A DNA stretch of 64,000 nucleotides from Cardiocondyla obscurior (Eukaryota; Arthropoda; Insecta; Hymenoptera; Formicidae), in assembly GCF_019399895.1 (NCBI RefSeq), contig NC_091868.1, positions 8,805,593-8,869,592 on the forward strand, in the 5' to 3' direction. Below are positions 52,455 through 63,737 of this stretch, one piece after another; the first letter of the stretch is position 1; each line of letters starts with the position of its first letter. Made by a program: the position numbers and the translations under genes. The notes under the pieces were generated by a model, which was given only the letters and a program-made list of their open reading frames with translations, did not search any database and had not been told where the DNA came from.

Positions 52455-55400
52455 ATGGACGAGCAGGACGAGCCGCCGACGGCGACGTACCTTGGCCTAG
52501 ACCTGAGTACTCAGCAGGTAAAGCAAGATGCAGCGCAGCCGAAAACAAACGGAACCGTCCGGGAATAACGCGGAAGTTTTGTCACGACACTCGGGGCCTA
52601 CTTCATGTTTCTATCTATCTCGAATATCTTCAATCACGCGTACCTTTATCAGCCCGCAAACTGGTCCAGCTTACTTTCAGCCTTTTCTGATGTTTCAAAC
52701 TGTAGGAAACGGGTAAGATTGAAGCTAGTAATCCGCGTCAATAATAAAAGACCATTGGATTTTAATAACAGCATGTAACTGCTTCTAAATTCTCGTTGAA
52801 ATGTACTATTTCATTAACGGTGTATCTACAAAAAAAAAAAATATGTATATATATATAAATTATAATAAAAGCGTGGTGGTTTAAAGGCGCGCTAATTGCG
52901 CTAATTATCGGGAGACTCTCCACGTGTAACTTAAACGGGGACCTCCAAAAATTCGCTTCTGAAATTTCTCCGTTAGCCACCGGGCGATTCGGTTATTAAT
53001 ATTCGTTACTTTATCCGTCAATGCCCTCATTGACTCGGAGAGTGATAACCCCACGAAGTGTTTATGAGTTTCATTAACGTCGAATAAAGATGATGACCCG
53101 ACGTTGCTCCTGTCCAGAACTATGTCAATACAGGCGAATATTTCGCAAGATGTTCCACGCGAGAAACATGCGAGCGCCTCGAAGTAGACATCGCGAGGCG
53201 CTTTGACGTCTCCGAAGGGGTCAGTATTATCTAATAGCCCTGATAACGCGAACCCGTCGGCAGATAAGACGTGTAAAGTAAAGGCGCAATTTGCGAAATG
53301 GCGAAAAAGCTCAGGGGGAATATTAAGGCCGATGACCAACACCACGAGCCTGATATCTAACATAAATAACTGCGTTACTTTATTTATTTTTTTTTTATAT
53401 TTAATTTTTTTTTATTTTTTATTTTATTTTATTTGTTTAACGCACTCGAATATCGCAGATGTTATTTATTCAATCACTTAATTAAAAAATTCAGTCTAAT
53501 CGATTTTGATTTGATTTTAGTTGAAAGCAGTCGTGATCGACGAAAATCTATCCGTTCTTCACGAAACCAACGTTCAATTTGATAACGACTTACCAGAATT
53601 TAGGTATGATAAAAGAAATCTATCTGCATAACTATTGATATACATATAATAAGTTTGCTTATGATAATGAGAGTCATTTTTCAATACTTGCAGAACTTAT
53701 GGAGGAGTTATACGAAAGAAAGAGGAGCCGCATATCGTGGTAGTGCCTTCTCTTATGTGGATCAAGGCCTTAGACATGATACTAGACAAATTACGCGTTT
53801 GCGGCGTCGATTTTAGCAAAGTAGCGGCTATTTCTGGCTGCGCGCAGGTAATATTTCTGATTTTGGCCGTAAAATTTATTATTATATGAAATACTTAGTG
53901 GAAACATATTTAAAAAATATTTCTATTCATCAATAGCAACACGGCACAATTTATTGGAGTAAAGGGAGTCGGGATCGATTGCAGCGGCTGGACTCTATGA
54001 AATTTCTGCACGAGCAGTTTGCCACGTCGTTCTCAGTGACTCACTCGCCCGTGTGGATGGATTCCAGTACGACGAAAGAGTGCAGAGTTTTGGAAGAGAT
54101 CGTGGGTGGTCCTCACGTAAGCCTAGCATTCTCACTCGCCTATATGTAAGGACGGATTACACAACGCACGCGAGAAAATACACAGCAGAGAATATCGTTT
54201 GATATACGTTAAAGTTTATATGAACGCGCACATTTATTGGTTAGCGTTAGCTTTCGCAAGGGTTTATTTCCGCAATGTAAAACATTCTAAATGACTGACA
54301 GTTGTAACTATGCGAGAACGAGCTGGCTAAATATTTAAAGTAGCCGGCTTAGACTTTGGTGTATACACGTCGCACCAAGTCGACAGCGTTTATCCTCTTT
54401 GGCGTTGTGATTTCAGAAATTAGCGGAAATAACGGGTTCACGGGCGTACGAGAGATTCTCAGGACCACAGATAGCGAAAATAGCACGCACGAAGCCGGAA
54501 GCTTATTGCAGCACTGAGGTATTATCTACTAAAAACTCGTGGCTTCCTTCGAAAAAAATGAAAACGGCAATTCGACCGAGGTATTCGTTACGTATGACTA
54601 TACTGATTGAACTTTACTACGATTGTAGATGGCTTACTCTATGAATGCATTTGCTGGTTTTTCAAAGTGTTTACTAATGCATAAATAAATGACATCGATT
54701 TTTAATTAACTCGCCGTTAACGTTTTAATGATTGATTATATTTTGATTTTCTTTTAATATTTTATTTGATGAAAGTATGCAATTTAATAATTTGTGCAAC
54801 GTGTAATCGCCGTTTGATTCAACGCCTCTAATTGTATCAAGTTTGTCGAAGCTGTACGTCATACGCTTCTAAAAATTGTCTGAGCCGAATATCGTTAATC
54901 ATTTGTGTTCCGTTCTCTTTTTAGAGAATTTCATTGGTGAGCAATTTTATTGCCTCTTTGTTTTTGGGCGATTATGCACCTATCGATTGGTCGGATGGCT
55001 CTGGTATGAATCTTTTAAATATTCGTACGAAAAACTGGGATGACATGCTATTAGAGGTAAAATAGCTTTGTATGTTTAACCCTCGCTGTATATTTTATAT
55101 ACTTTTATAACTTAATAAAACATAATTTATAATAATTAATAGACTTGCGCATCAGGACTAAATGAAAAGCTGGGTGAAACCGTTTCGTCATACAGCAATA
55201 TCGGCCCTATATCGCCCTATTTTGTAGAAAGATTTGGTTTCAATGAAGAATGCAGAATAATAGCATTCACCGGAGACAATCCCGGCTCCGTTATAGGTAC
55301 GTTCTGTGCTCGTGCAAGTCACAATATAATTATTTTAAGGAATAACTATTTTATAGCGAACTTGGTTGGATGCAGTAATGCATCCATCCGAAATTGCTAT

Positions 55401-56495
55401 TAGAATAGTTCTTTGTACTCACGACAAGAATGACGTAGGTATGAGGCTAAAAGAAGGTGATATCGCTTGCAGTTTGGGCACAAGCGATACTTTATTGCTG
55501 TGGCTGAACGAACCTAAGACCATAATAGACGGTCACATATTGTGCAATCCGGTCGATGATCAAGCTTACATGGGAATGCTTGGGTAAGTTTTCTATGATT
55601 TTCGTGATATAACAATGCGTAATGATGATATAAAAACAATTTTTTGCAGCTTTAAAAATGGTTCTTTAACGCGCGAAAGGATACGGAACGATGCTGCACA
55701 AGGTAACTGGCAGATATTCAACGAATTATTAGACAGTACGCCACGAGGGAATTTCGGCAATTTTGCTTTATATTTTGATATGCAAGAGATTCTACCTTTC
55801 GTCGTTGGAGATTATAGATATAATAAAGCTAATGAAGAAATCTCTCGATACAGTTCGAAGGAAGTAGAAGTGAGAGCGCTAATCGAAGGTCAGTTCGTTG
55901 CAAAACGAGCGTACGCCGAAGATTTCGGATTTGTCATCGGTAAATAATTCTTTATAAATATCTTACGCTTTCAGGTCGCGGAAATTCCTAATAATTTTTC
56001 TTTTTCTTTTTTTATGAAGGACCTAATACTAGAATAATTGCAACAGGAGGTGCATCTATAAATAAAGCTATATTGCAAGTGCTTGCCGACGTATTTAATT
56101 CACCAGTGTATATCTCGGTAATTATACTATGATAATAATCTTTATTATTACTTACCATCGTATTTAATATGTGTGACAGCACTTTATACTTATCTAATTT
56201 TATTCGATAGGAAGTAGCTAATTCGGCTATGATGGGTGCAGCATATCAAGCGAAACATGGTTTATTGCGAAATAATTGCAGTTTCGATGAAATTACTCGC
56301 TGTTTGCCAGAATTCAAGTTGGTGTGTCAGCCTTACGATGATGCTGAATCGGTGAGTTACTACATTTATAAACATTTTATTATCGTAAGTAATAATATTA
56401 ATTAACATTTTTAGATTTATAAACCCATGACTGCACGTTATCGAAAAGTTATCGATCAGATATTGAAGAAAAAAAGTGAACAGAAGCATATATAA
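52455..56495 (+). CDS. XYLB: Xylulose kinase (D-xylulokinase)
   Basis: ATP-dependent phosphorylation of D-xylulose to xylulose 5-phosphate, the last step of the glucuronate-xylulose route into the pentose phosphate pathway; cytosolic, FGGY kinase family. Twelve coding exons: 52455-52517, 53521-53603, 53694-53847, 53937-54116, 54417-54518, 54925-55056, 55143-55296, 55439-55583, 55650-55939, 56020-56117, 56211-56351 and 56415-56495. They total 540 residues, near human XYLB length. Motifs: N-terminal YLGLDLSTQQ, GCAQQHG (Gln100, Gln101, His102), PVWMDSST, FTGDNP with the probable catalytic Asp283, EGDIACSLGTSDTL, VEVRALIEGQ (about 410-419), IATGGAS and ANSAMMGAAYQA. Exon 8 starts at 55439, where MRLKEGD continues the family alignment; an earlier acceptor at 55355 would run into a stop. 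Intron 1 (1.0 kb) carries an antisense ORF. The gene is convergent with SF3A1. Confidence 0.97.
52905..53363 (-). CDS. Unrecognised 152-codon antisense ORF in XYLB intron 1
   Basis: This open frame begins MLDIRLVVLVIGL and ends at a TAA at 52905. I do not recognise it. Unlike the biased frames in the GC-rich regions it has balanced amino acid use, hydrophobic periodicity and several Cys (FANCAF, LACFSRGTSCEIF), and it ends in a KRIFGGPRLSYTW-type stretch. It sits in a block of intermediate GC content flanked by poly-A/TA sequence (about 52829-52862) and by A/T-rich sequence (about 53385-53440). There is no evident promoter, splice partner or polyadenylation signal. It could be a nested gene, an inserted transposon or viral gene fragment, or chance. 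Confidence 0.3.
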   Translation of the reverse strand: MLDIRLVVLVIGLNIPPELFRHFANCAFTLHVLSADGFALSGLLDNTDPFGDVKAPRDVYFEALACFSRGTSCEIFACIDIVLDRSNVGSSSLFDVNETHKHFVGLSLSESMRALTDKVTNINNRIARWLTEKFQKRIFGGPRLSYTWRVSR

Positions 56496-57000
56496 ATTTT
56501 GTATATAACAAAAAAGCCTCTTATAAACGATATTTCTCTAAACAGATACTAATAAGTAATAAATTTGAACTTTGTGAGATAATTTTTCTATATATATTTT
56601 TTAATTTTTAAAATTTATATAATGTACTTTTTTATTATATCTTAAGTAATATTTTATGTACAGGTGAGAATCTCTCGTGCATTTTGTACGAAAATGTAAA
56701 AATGTTCTTATACTCTCAGCTTTAAATCACACTGTAAATAATGTATTTTAATTTTTTTTTAAGTTAAAAAACAAAATTATTCTAATATACGAAATAATCG
56801 TAGAAAAATACATTCATAAAATATGTTGAAATAAATAGCTGCAATTATAATTTCAAGTTTGTAATTGTTACATCGTTACTGGAATAAATGCAATATATTT
56901 TGATCATATACATTACCTTAAAATAATTATAGCAATAAAACTGTTATGACATCGATGTATCATAATTATAATATATTTTTAATTTATATAATTATCTTTT
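56496..57000. other. Intergenic spacer between convergent XYLB and SF3A1
   Basis: 505 bp of AT-rich DNA separating two stop codons tail to tail. It carries the XYLB polyadenylation signal and the 3' UTRs of both genes; nothing else is visible. Confidence 0.8.
56558..56563 (+). terminator. XYLB: XYLB polyadenylation signal
   Basis: AATAAA 63 bp after the XYLB stop codon, followed by T-rich sequence. Further AATAAA copies downstream (about 56830 and 56883) are alternatives. Confidence 0.6.
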
Positions 57001-57528
57001 TTATTTTTTCCTACCACCTCTCTCTTTTGGTAGTAGATTGATAACGTTACCCGAAGTTAAGTTATAATACGCAAGAGTATTGTTGTCTTTGAAAAACATT
57101 CCCTATAAACAGAATACATTATATTTAATATATTTATTCATATCCGCGAAAACTTATTTTAACGATCCTTACCTCGTATTGCAGTTTCTGTTTTCCAGGA
57201 GGCATGCCAATCTGCTCGTGAATAAGTGCTTTCATAGTTGCTACAGTGTCGCTTACTTGTAAGGTAATATTCAAAGTTTGCCCATTCAATTTCCATTCAG
57301 CCTTCTCTGTCATCATAGGTACAGCAATGTTAACTTGTACTGGACCCTAAACAAAAAATAATTACCTTTTAAAAATTTAGTCACAATTTAAACTTTTCGT
57401 CAAGTAAGATATTTTTTTACCTTATTCCTAGCAAGAAATTGTTGCTCTGGAATTAACGAGTCTTCGGTTCGCAATTTCTTAGCCTGTGGTTCTTCTTCCA
57501 TCGGCTTACTAGCAGGATGTTTCAATCC

Positions 57529-57560
<32 letters not shown>

Positions 57561-60290
57561 TTAAAATAAATTTTAAATCTTAAAAACGATAATCAATAAA
57601 ATTATATTTTATAACATTACTCACAGCGGACGTCATCGGCGGCTGTATTGGCGGTGGTGTTGGCATGAATGGTGACATTGTAGGAGCTGTAACAGATTAT
57701 TTTATTTCAATTTTATCGATATGAAAAATGTAATAACAAAATTAATAATTTTTTAAATATAGATAAAAATATCTTACTCATCAAAGGTGGTGGTCTAGGC
57801 GCCATAGGCGGCATAGGTGCCATCATCATCATCGGCGGTTGTGGCATCATCGGTTGAGGTATGCCCATAGTAGGCATATTCATAGTCGGTGGTGGCGGAG
57901 GTTGTGCAGGTACTGGAATAGGTTTCGGTGCAGGAGGTTTTGGAGGTGCTTTCAATGTAGCTTGTGGTTTTGAAGCGGCAGCAGCCATATGAGAAAGTTC
58001 AGTCGCACGACTCACTGGTTTTGGACCGATCTTCTCCTTCTCTTCGTCAGGTAGAAGACCTTTGACCTTATGTATTTGATGAATCTGTTCTTCTAACGTA
58101 ATATTAGCCCGAGCTGCTCTTGTCGCTGCTTCTACACTGGAGGTATGACCGTCCCATGTAACTTTGTCATCTTTTTTCTTGTCCTCTTCACCAATTTTTT
58201 TACCAATCGCCGTTTCTTCATCGCCTACACCAAATATATCGGTACGTCTCTCGGCGAGCTGCTTGAGACTTGCTTCGATCGCTGTGCCTGGTGCGAATAC
58301 AGTCTCCTGTGCCAATTTATCTAAATGCTTATCTCTTTGCTCGACCCAGCGTGGATCCAATAATCCGATACGCATATGTTCTTGTACTTTACTAGCAGGA
58401 ATACGCTCGCCAGTAATCGGTGAAATTAGATATTCATCCGGAGCCGCAGGACGAGCAGTTTTAGGCGCTGTAAAAATAAAGAAATAAAATAATAGTACAT
58501 CAAAATAATAATTTTAATTAGTAATTAGAGATTATACGTACCATGTTGTTTCGGATCGTATCCTTTTTTGACTACTACGTTTCCGGGTGTAGGCGGTAAC
58601 GGTGGTGGTTGCAAGTTCGATTCTCGCGACTTTTCTTTAGGTTTGTGAGTGTCGCCTGGTGGAGACACATCATCTTCATCACTGGAATCTTCTTCCATAT
58701 CTTGCACCTAGAAATTAAATTATATTACACACAATACTCATACAAATTGACTATGCATAACATAACGAAATATACTTACTTGATTATTATCTTTCGCACG
58801 ATCTCCTTTCTCGCCGTCCCCGCGAGTGTGGGATTCCTCTTCTGCGTCACTGTCAATTTGCATTTCCACATCCTCACCCTCCTCTATGCGTTCCTATATT
58901 TTTAATTAGTATATAATTAATTATCGTGTAGTGTAATATTTTAAACATTCAGTAAAATAATATGAATAATGTAAGTCATAATCATACCTGCATAAGAACG
59001 CGTGCCCCAACTTCATCCGGTGTCGTTGGCGCTGGGAAATTACCGACTTCGAATTGCTGATAATCGACTGTTTCAACCACGACAAAATCATGCCAATCTA
59101 TTTGCGCATAGGCTACTCTCTCCCTTTCCAATTCTTCTTCCTCCTTACGTCTCTGTGCCTCTTGATATTTTAAATACTCAGCACGGTATTTTACTTGCTC
59201 CAAAATTTTGTCCATATTGAATGCTTCATCTTTAAGACGCGGTAATAAATCTTTCGGTGGAATTAATACCTATAAAAGATATTGTACATTAAAATATGTT
59301 GTTCTTTAAATAATAAAATTATATTGACACTGAAACAAGATAATTGCTAATTACTTACCTTAGTATACTGTTCCAAAAGTTTAGTAAAATATTGAAATAA
59401 AGAATGTTGAGGGCGTAAAAAATCAAATTGAAAATTCCTTTGCTCGCGATTCATTAGATTGGTTAAGAACTGTCTACCATTACGAGCAACAAATTGAGCA
59501 GTTAACTTTACAATATCTCTGAAAAAAAGTTAACAAATTTTTTTACTGTAATGTGCAATATATGTATATATAAATTATATATTATGTATTATATATAAAA
59601 TTATATATGTAAAAAATGTATAAAAATTATATATGTATATATAAATTATAAAATACTGTATATAAAAATTATTACATACAGATCCAAAGCAGATATAGAA
59701 GGAGGATCTGCAATGAATTCAAATTCTGTTGGTGGATCCTTAGGTACAAATGGCTGTTCAACTTGCTTTAGAATTTCCTGTTGCTTTTGATGTGCAGTAA
59801 GATTAACAGTTTTTCCAGGAACTGAACCTACTGTAGGCTCCTGGCCTTTACCTTCCTTGAACTCCTTTACTTTATGCTGATAATAAGCATGGTAAGGGTC
59901 ACCAAAATTCAAGAAATTGAATTTAGGATTGCCCAATTCATTCTGCCTGATCCTGGATTCAAATTCCGGTCCATTTCTGGCTACAAAGCTGGCAGTTTTG
60001 TCAACAATATCTGAAGTTCTATATAAGGAAAAAAAAAACGGATAGTTGAACGTCGAAAATCATACCAGAACTGATTAACACATTGTATAAAAAAAATAAT
60101 TTTTTCATGATCGTTTCGTGGCTCTGTAAATATTCGTTAAATAAAATTTTCGTATTATTTCTTGGCAAAGGATACTCCTAACCTCAGGCGGTGGGTAAAT
60201 AATGCCTACGATCGGCTGCGACGAGGGAACGTTATTCTCCTCGTTCTCGGTCGCCGGCGGCTGCGGTATAGCGACTTCTTGCGCAGGCAT
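57001..60290 (-). CDS. SF3A1: Splicing factor 3A subunit 1
   Basis: SF3A1 (SF3a120, Prp21-like) is part of the U2 snRNP and needed for assembly of the active 17S particle in the nucleus. Eleven coding exons in transcript order: 60290-60176, 60010-59680, 59518-59359, 59269-58988, 58893-58780, 58707-58542, 58467-57778, 57686-57625, 57531-57421, 57346-57173 and 57102-57001. They give 768 residues (human about 793). Domains: SURP1 from about residue 39 (RNIVDKTASFVARNGPEFE), SURP2 from about 150 (DIVKLTAQFVARNGRQF), then the PRP21 region with YAQIDWHDFVVVETVDY. Next come an acidic stretch, PDEYLISPITGERIPASK, QLAERRTDIFGV, a proline/methionine-rich segment, and a C-terminal ubiquitin-like domain (about 678-760) ending ERGGRKK. 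The exon 1-2 junction uses AGGA|GTATCC and TTCAG|ATATTG, restoring PPPEVRNIVDK; the more obvious GAG|GTTAGG with TATAG|AACTTC would shift the frame. Confidence 0.98.
57535..57560. repeat. 26-nt poly-A (poly-U in SF3A1 pre-mRNA)
   Basis: An uninterrupted run of 26 A on the + strand. On the SF3A1 strand it is a 26-nt poly-T directly before the AAG acceptor of exon 9, so it serves as an extreme polypyrimidine tract. Confidence 0.95.
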
Positions 60291-61175
60291 TTTACGATCG
60301 ATGTATTTGCATAAAAATAAATATCAATGTTCTATTATACACTAAAAACCATTCTCACACCGCACTTGGAATCCTCAGAATTCGTTGCCGCTTGCCTGCA
60401 TGCGCTTGTCTTGCAGAATGCAGCCGCTTTCTGCCGCCACAGACACCTAAAGATGAGATGTCCGACTCCCATTACTACCGACTCCACCGATTGGTGGCGG
60501 GTCGTAGCGGATTTTTTTCGAGATTAAAAATAATTTGACAGAAAATATATTTGAGATAATAAATCTTCAATTTTTTAGTTTCGAGCTCAATCTTCGAATA
60601 AGTCGTTAACAAATGAACTAAAAGACATCGTCCTTTTATAAGTTATACTTTGAGCGATAAAAAAGCTGAAAATTTTGAAGGCGCAAGAACATATTCAACA
60701 CGTTACTAGGTCATTTCAGCAAACAAATATGTTTATTCTAAGTGTGGTAAACGAGTTTTTCAGTTTACCTTCATATAAAGCTCTAAGGATTAGTTCGAAT
60801 TAGACCGTTGAAGAAAAACCATGTACGACTTATCTATCTCGTGCTGCCTCTAATTTTTTCATAAGGCATTTGGCTTTTCGGCATTAGTCATTTCTAGTAC
60901 GACACAGTAATTTTAATTGATGTCTTTACTTTTATAATATTCATAATTTGAAATCATTTGAGAATATAACAGGTATTTGATTTATCTTACATAATATTCA
61001 TATCCAGCAACTTTACACATTGCATGTTATATCTTATTCTATTAAATAAAATTAATTTATCGATATATTTTATTTCGTAATTTGTTGAATTTATTTTAAT
61101 AATATATTTAGCATTATAATGCAGTGTAATATTTGCAATTTAAATTGTAACAAAATTAATTTTTGTACAGCTATC
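60291..61175. other. Divergent spacer between SF3A1 and carboxypeptidase
   Basis: About 0.9 kb with the SF3A1 promoter on the left (moderately GC-rich up to about 60520) and AT-rich DNA leading to the carboxypeptidase start. No TATA box or other element can be assigned. An in-frame ATG at 61119 could extend the carboxypeptidase by 19 residues. Confidence 0.6.
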
Positions 61176-62852
61176 ATGTGGAAAGTATTGTTGCTGATAG
61201 TGGCTGTAAATCTAACTATTGCCAAGGTTAGATACGATGGTCATAGATTGTTCAGCATCGTTCCTACAGAACTTGTACATTTTACGGCATTTACAGAATT
61301 AAACAATGAGGATGGCGATGTAAGTTGGTCACTTTTAGATGAAAAGTAACATTTAAACTGTTTATGCTTCTTCTATGAAGTAAATTAAATTAAGTTGAAT
61401 TTTATTTATTTGCAGTACAACTTCTGGCAAGAACCAACTGTATTGCATAAGAAAATACTTGTTACGGTATCGCCACGTAAACTTTTCGAGTTTTACCAAG
61501 TTATGAAGCAATACCGTATTTCTTTTGAAGTCATAATTCACAATATCCAAAGTGTAATCGACAATACAAGTCCTCAAAGTCAATCGCCTTTTGATTTTAA
61601 AAATTATCATACTCTCGACGAAATCTACGATTATTTAGAAGAGCTATCACATATGTATGGCAAAGTAGAGGTCGTTGTCGGTGGCATGACATATGAAAAT
61701 CGCGAGATCAAAGGTGTAAGGGTAATGAATAACGTGGATAACCCCGGAATTTTTATCGAAGGTGGCATTCACGCTCGAGAATGGATTGCACCGGCGACTG
61801 TTATGTACATCTTGCACGAAATACTTACTAGTACTGATCAGAATGTGAGACATGTAGCCGACAGATATAATTGGTTTTTTTTTCCAGTATTTAATCCCGA
61901 CGGATACGTATTTGCGCATAACGAGGTAAGATAAATAATATTTTTTACATATTTCAATTATGAAATTTTTCGTATAATTTCCAGGATCGATTATGGACGA
62001 AAAATCGCAAAAAATCTAGTTTGCACTGCATTGGAACGGATCTCAATAGGAACTGGAATATTTTCTGGAATAGTGAGTATTTAACCAGCGAAAGTACATA
62101 ATAAGTAACAAATACATATTTTTGGAAGTGCAGATTACTTTATCAGTACTATAATTTTGATGTTCTTAGTTTCTGGCACTAGCAACGACCCTTGCAGTGT
62201 TGAGTATTCCGGAACCGAGCCATTTTCCGAAATAGAAATGAAAACTATATCGGAATATATCAAATTTGTTCAGAATCATTTCTCTGGATATTTTTCATTT
62301 CATAGTTTTTCACAAAAATTGATGTTTCCATATGCCTATACGAAAGAGCATATTTCTAATTATAACCAATTAGTAAGAATTTGAAATATAATAATGACAT
62401 AGTTTAAAACTATATTAATTACACGCGTGCCATGATAAGATATTGCAATAAAAATTAATTTATTATTTCAGCTTATTTATGCCGCAATAGGAACTAATGC
62501 TCTTAGTCAAAGATATGGTACACATTATACTACCGGAAGTATTAGTGAAATGTATGGTATGTGAATGTTTAATCTTCTTTATAATATAATATTAAGTTAA
62601 TTATTTTGTTAGACATATATAAAAATTGTTTGCCTTTTGCAATAAAACGATGGAAAATTATTTCTAGATTTGACCGGTGGTTCTAGCGTAGATTATGTCG
62701 CAAGTGTTTTGAAAAAGCCCCTTGTATATGTTTACGAATTACGTGACAACGGTACATTTAGTTTCTTGCTACCACCTGACCAGATTATCCCGACTGGACA
62801 AGAAACATTAGATTCTCTTGTTAAAATACTTACACTATGGACAAGCAATTAG
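61176..62852 (+). CDS. Secreted M14 procarboxypeptidase (A-type)
   Basis: Zinc exopeptidase that removes C-terminal residues; digestive in many insects. Exons: 61176-61319, 61416-61925, 61985-62072, 62170-62372, 62472-62556 and 62668-62852, giving 404 residues. A signal peptide (MWKVLLLIVAVNLTIA) is followed by an M14 activation propeptide (about 18-100) and the catalytic domain. I prefer the ATG at 61176 over the in-frame 61119 because the hydrophobic signal starts there. Zinc ligands: His167 and Glu170 (HAREW) and His292 (FHSFSQ). Substrate binding: Arg169, and Asn239-Arg240 (DLNRNW). The Tyr248 equivalent is Tyr343 and the catalytic Glu is Glu367 (YELRD). The S1' position equal to 255 appears to be Val351, favouring hydrophobic (A-type) specificity. 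The usual WRK arginine (Arg127 of bovine CPA) is Thr223 (LWTKNR), which may alter catalysis. Confidence 0.95.
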
Positions 62853-63070
62853 AATATAAAAACAAATGGTTAAACATTAAACTTTTATTGTAGTTTATTG
62901 TTAAATATTTTTATATGCTTTTATATAATTTTATATTTTTATTAGTTTATAAATGACAATTATACATATTACGATCGATATGTCTATCTGATGACACATG
63001 ATATCCTTTTCAATTATATGCACACCATTTGAAATTCTTTATACTTTAATTATTATGAACAAAATTATTA

Positions 63071-63076
63071 AATAAA
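63071..63076 (+). terminator. Carboxypeptidase polyadenylation signal
   Basis: AATAAA 219 bp after the stop codon, followed within 30 bp by T-rich sequence. Confidence 0.5.
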
Positions 63077-63390
63077 AATTATTTTTGATTTTTTTTTGTT
63101 TATTATTTATTTTATTTTTTTATTCTTTTTTTTTTAAACGTTTATTTTATAATATATTTTTTTTATTAGTATTTAAATAAAAAAAAGTAACTTTTTGAAA
63201 TAATGTTTATAAATTAATAAATAACGAACGAAAGAGAGAAGGAGTATAACTTTTTTTTTTTAATTAATGTTTAATTTCAACATTAAAAATTTTTTTTTGC
63301 ATTTGCTCATTGATGATTTCATGCTCGGTTTATTCGTGATATATCTTTGCATGGCAGGTAGGGTGACATCGCCTAGCAGCCGTGGACACG

Positions 63391-63404
63391 GTCGCCTCGG
63401 CAAC
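63391..63404 (+). promoter_or_regulatory. RFX X-box upstream of the ERK7-like gene
   Basis: GTCGCC-TC-GGCAAC matches the X-box consensus GTNRCC-N(0-3)-RGYAAC at every defined position. It lies 244 bp before the start codon, in the promoter-like GC-rich segment. RFX factors (Rfx/DAF-19) use X-boxes to drive ciliary genes, and ERK7/MAPK15 acts at cilia, so motif and gene agree. Confidence 0.55.
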
Positions 63405-63647
63405 TGCTATCAATTTCGTAAACAAAGGCACGCACTGTCGTGTTGAGGGTCGCATGGATAAAGGGATTTCTTTGGCCGCGGGGGTCATCTGTCTAATGTG
63501 CGAAGATGTGAATACGCCACGACGGTTCGCACCTTCCTTCACGACTACCCGAAAAACTAACCCACGTGCGATTGTCCTCGAAAATTTAATCTTATCTGGG
63601 GACTGCAATTTTTATAACTTACGAGTGCCGTTGACGCCGCTACGACG

Positions 63648-63737
63648 ATGTCAGGAAAAAAGTTTGCGGAGAAGGTCTCCGAGATCGACGCTCATATCAG
63701 CAAGCAATACGACATAGTGCGACGTCTTGGCAAAGGG
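63648..63737 (+). CDS. Protein kinase, first coding exon; probable ERK7/MAPK15
   Basis: A 30-codon first exon that starts MSGKKFAEKVSEID and ends QYDIVRRLGKG at a donor (GGG|GTAATA, phase 0). The last residues are the first beta strand and the start of the glycine-rich ATP loop of a protein kinase; the expected continuation (AYG.VWKA) lies beyond the window. The short basic lead, an IDxHI-type stretch and YDIxRRLGKG are most like the atypical MAP kinase ERK7/MAPK15, which acts in ciliogenesis, secretion and starvation response. Other CMGC kinases cannot be excluded from 30 residues, but the upstream X-box supports this choice. Confidence 0.6.

Larger units (their letters stand above)
62853..63647. 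other. Spacer between carboxypeptidase and ERK7-like gene
   Basis: Very AT-rich from 62853 to about 63330 (carboxypeptidase 3' UTR and spacer), then an abrupt rise in GC and CpG to the ERK7-like start: a short CpG-type promoter with 5' UTR. The 111-codon open frame at 63382-63717 overlaps the kinase exon in another frame and is a shadow. Confidence 0.65.

Noticed and set aside
55357..55438. Earlier acceptor for XYLB exon 8
   Set aside because: In the incoming phase it reaches a stop after about 15 codons. The family alignment resumes exactly at 55439 (GMRLKEGD).
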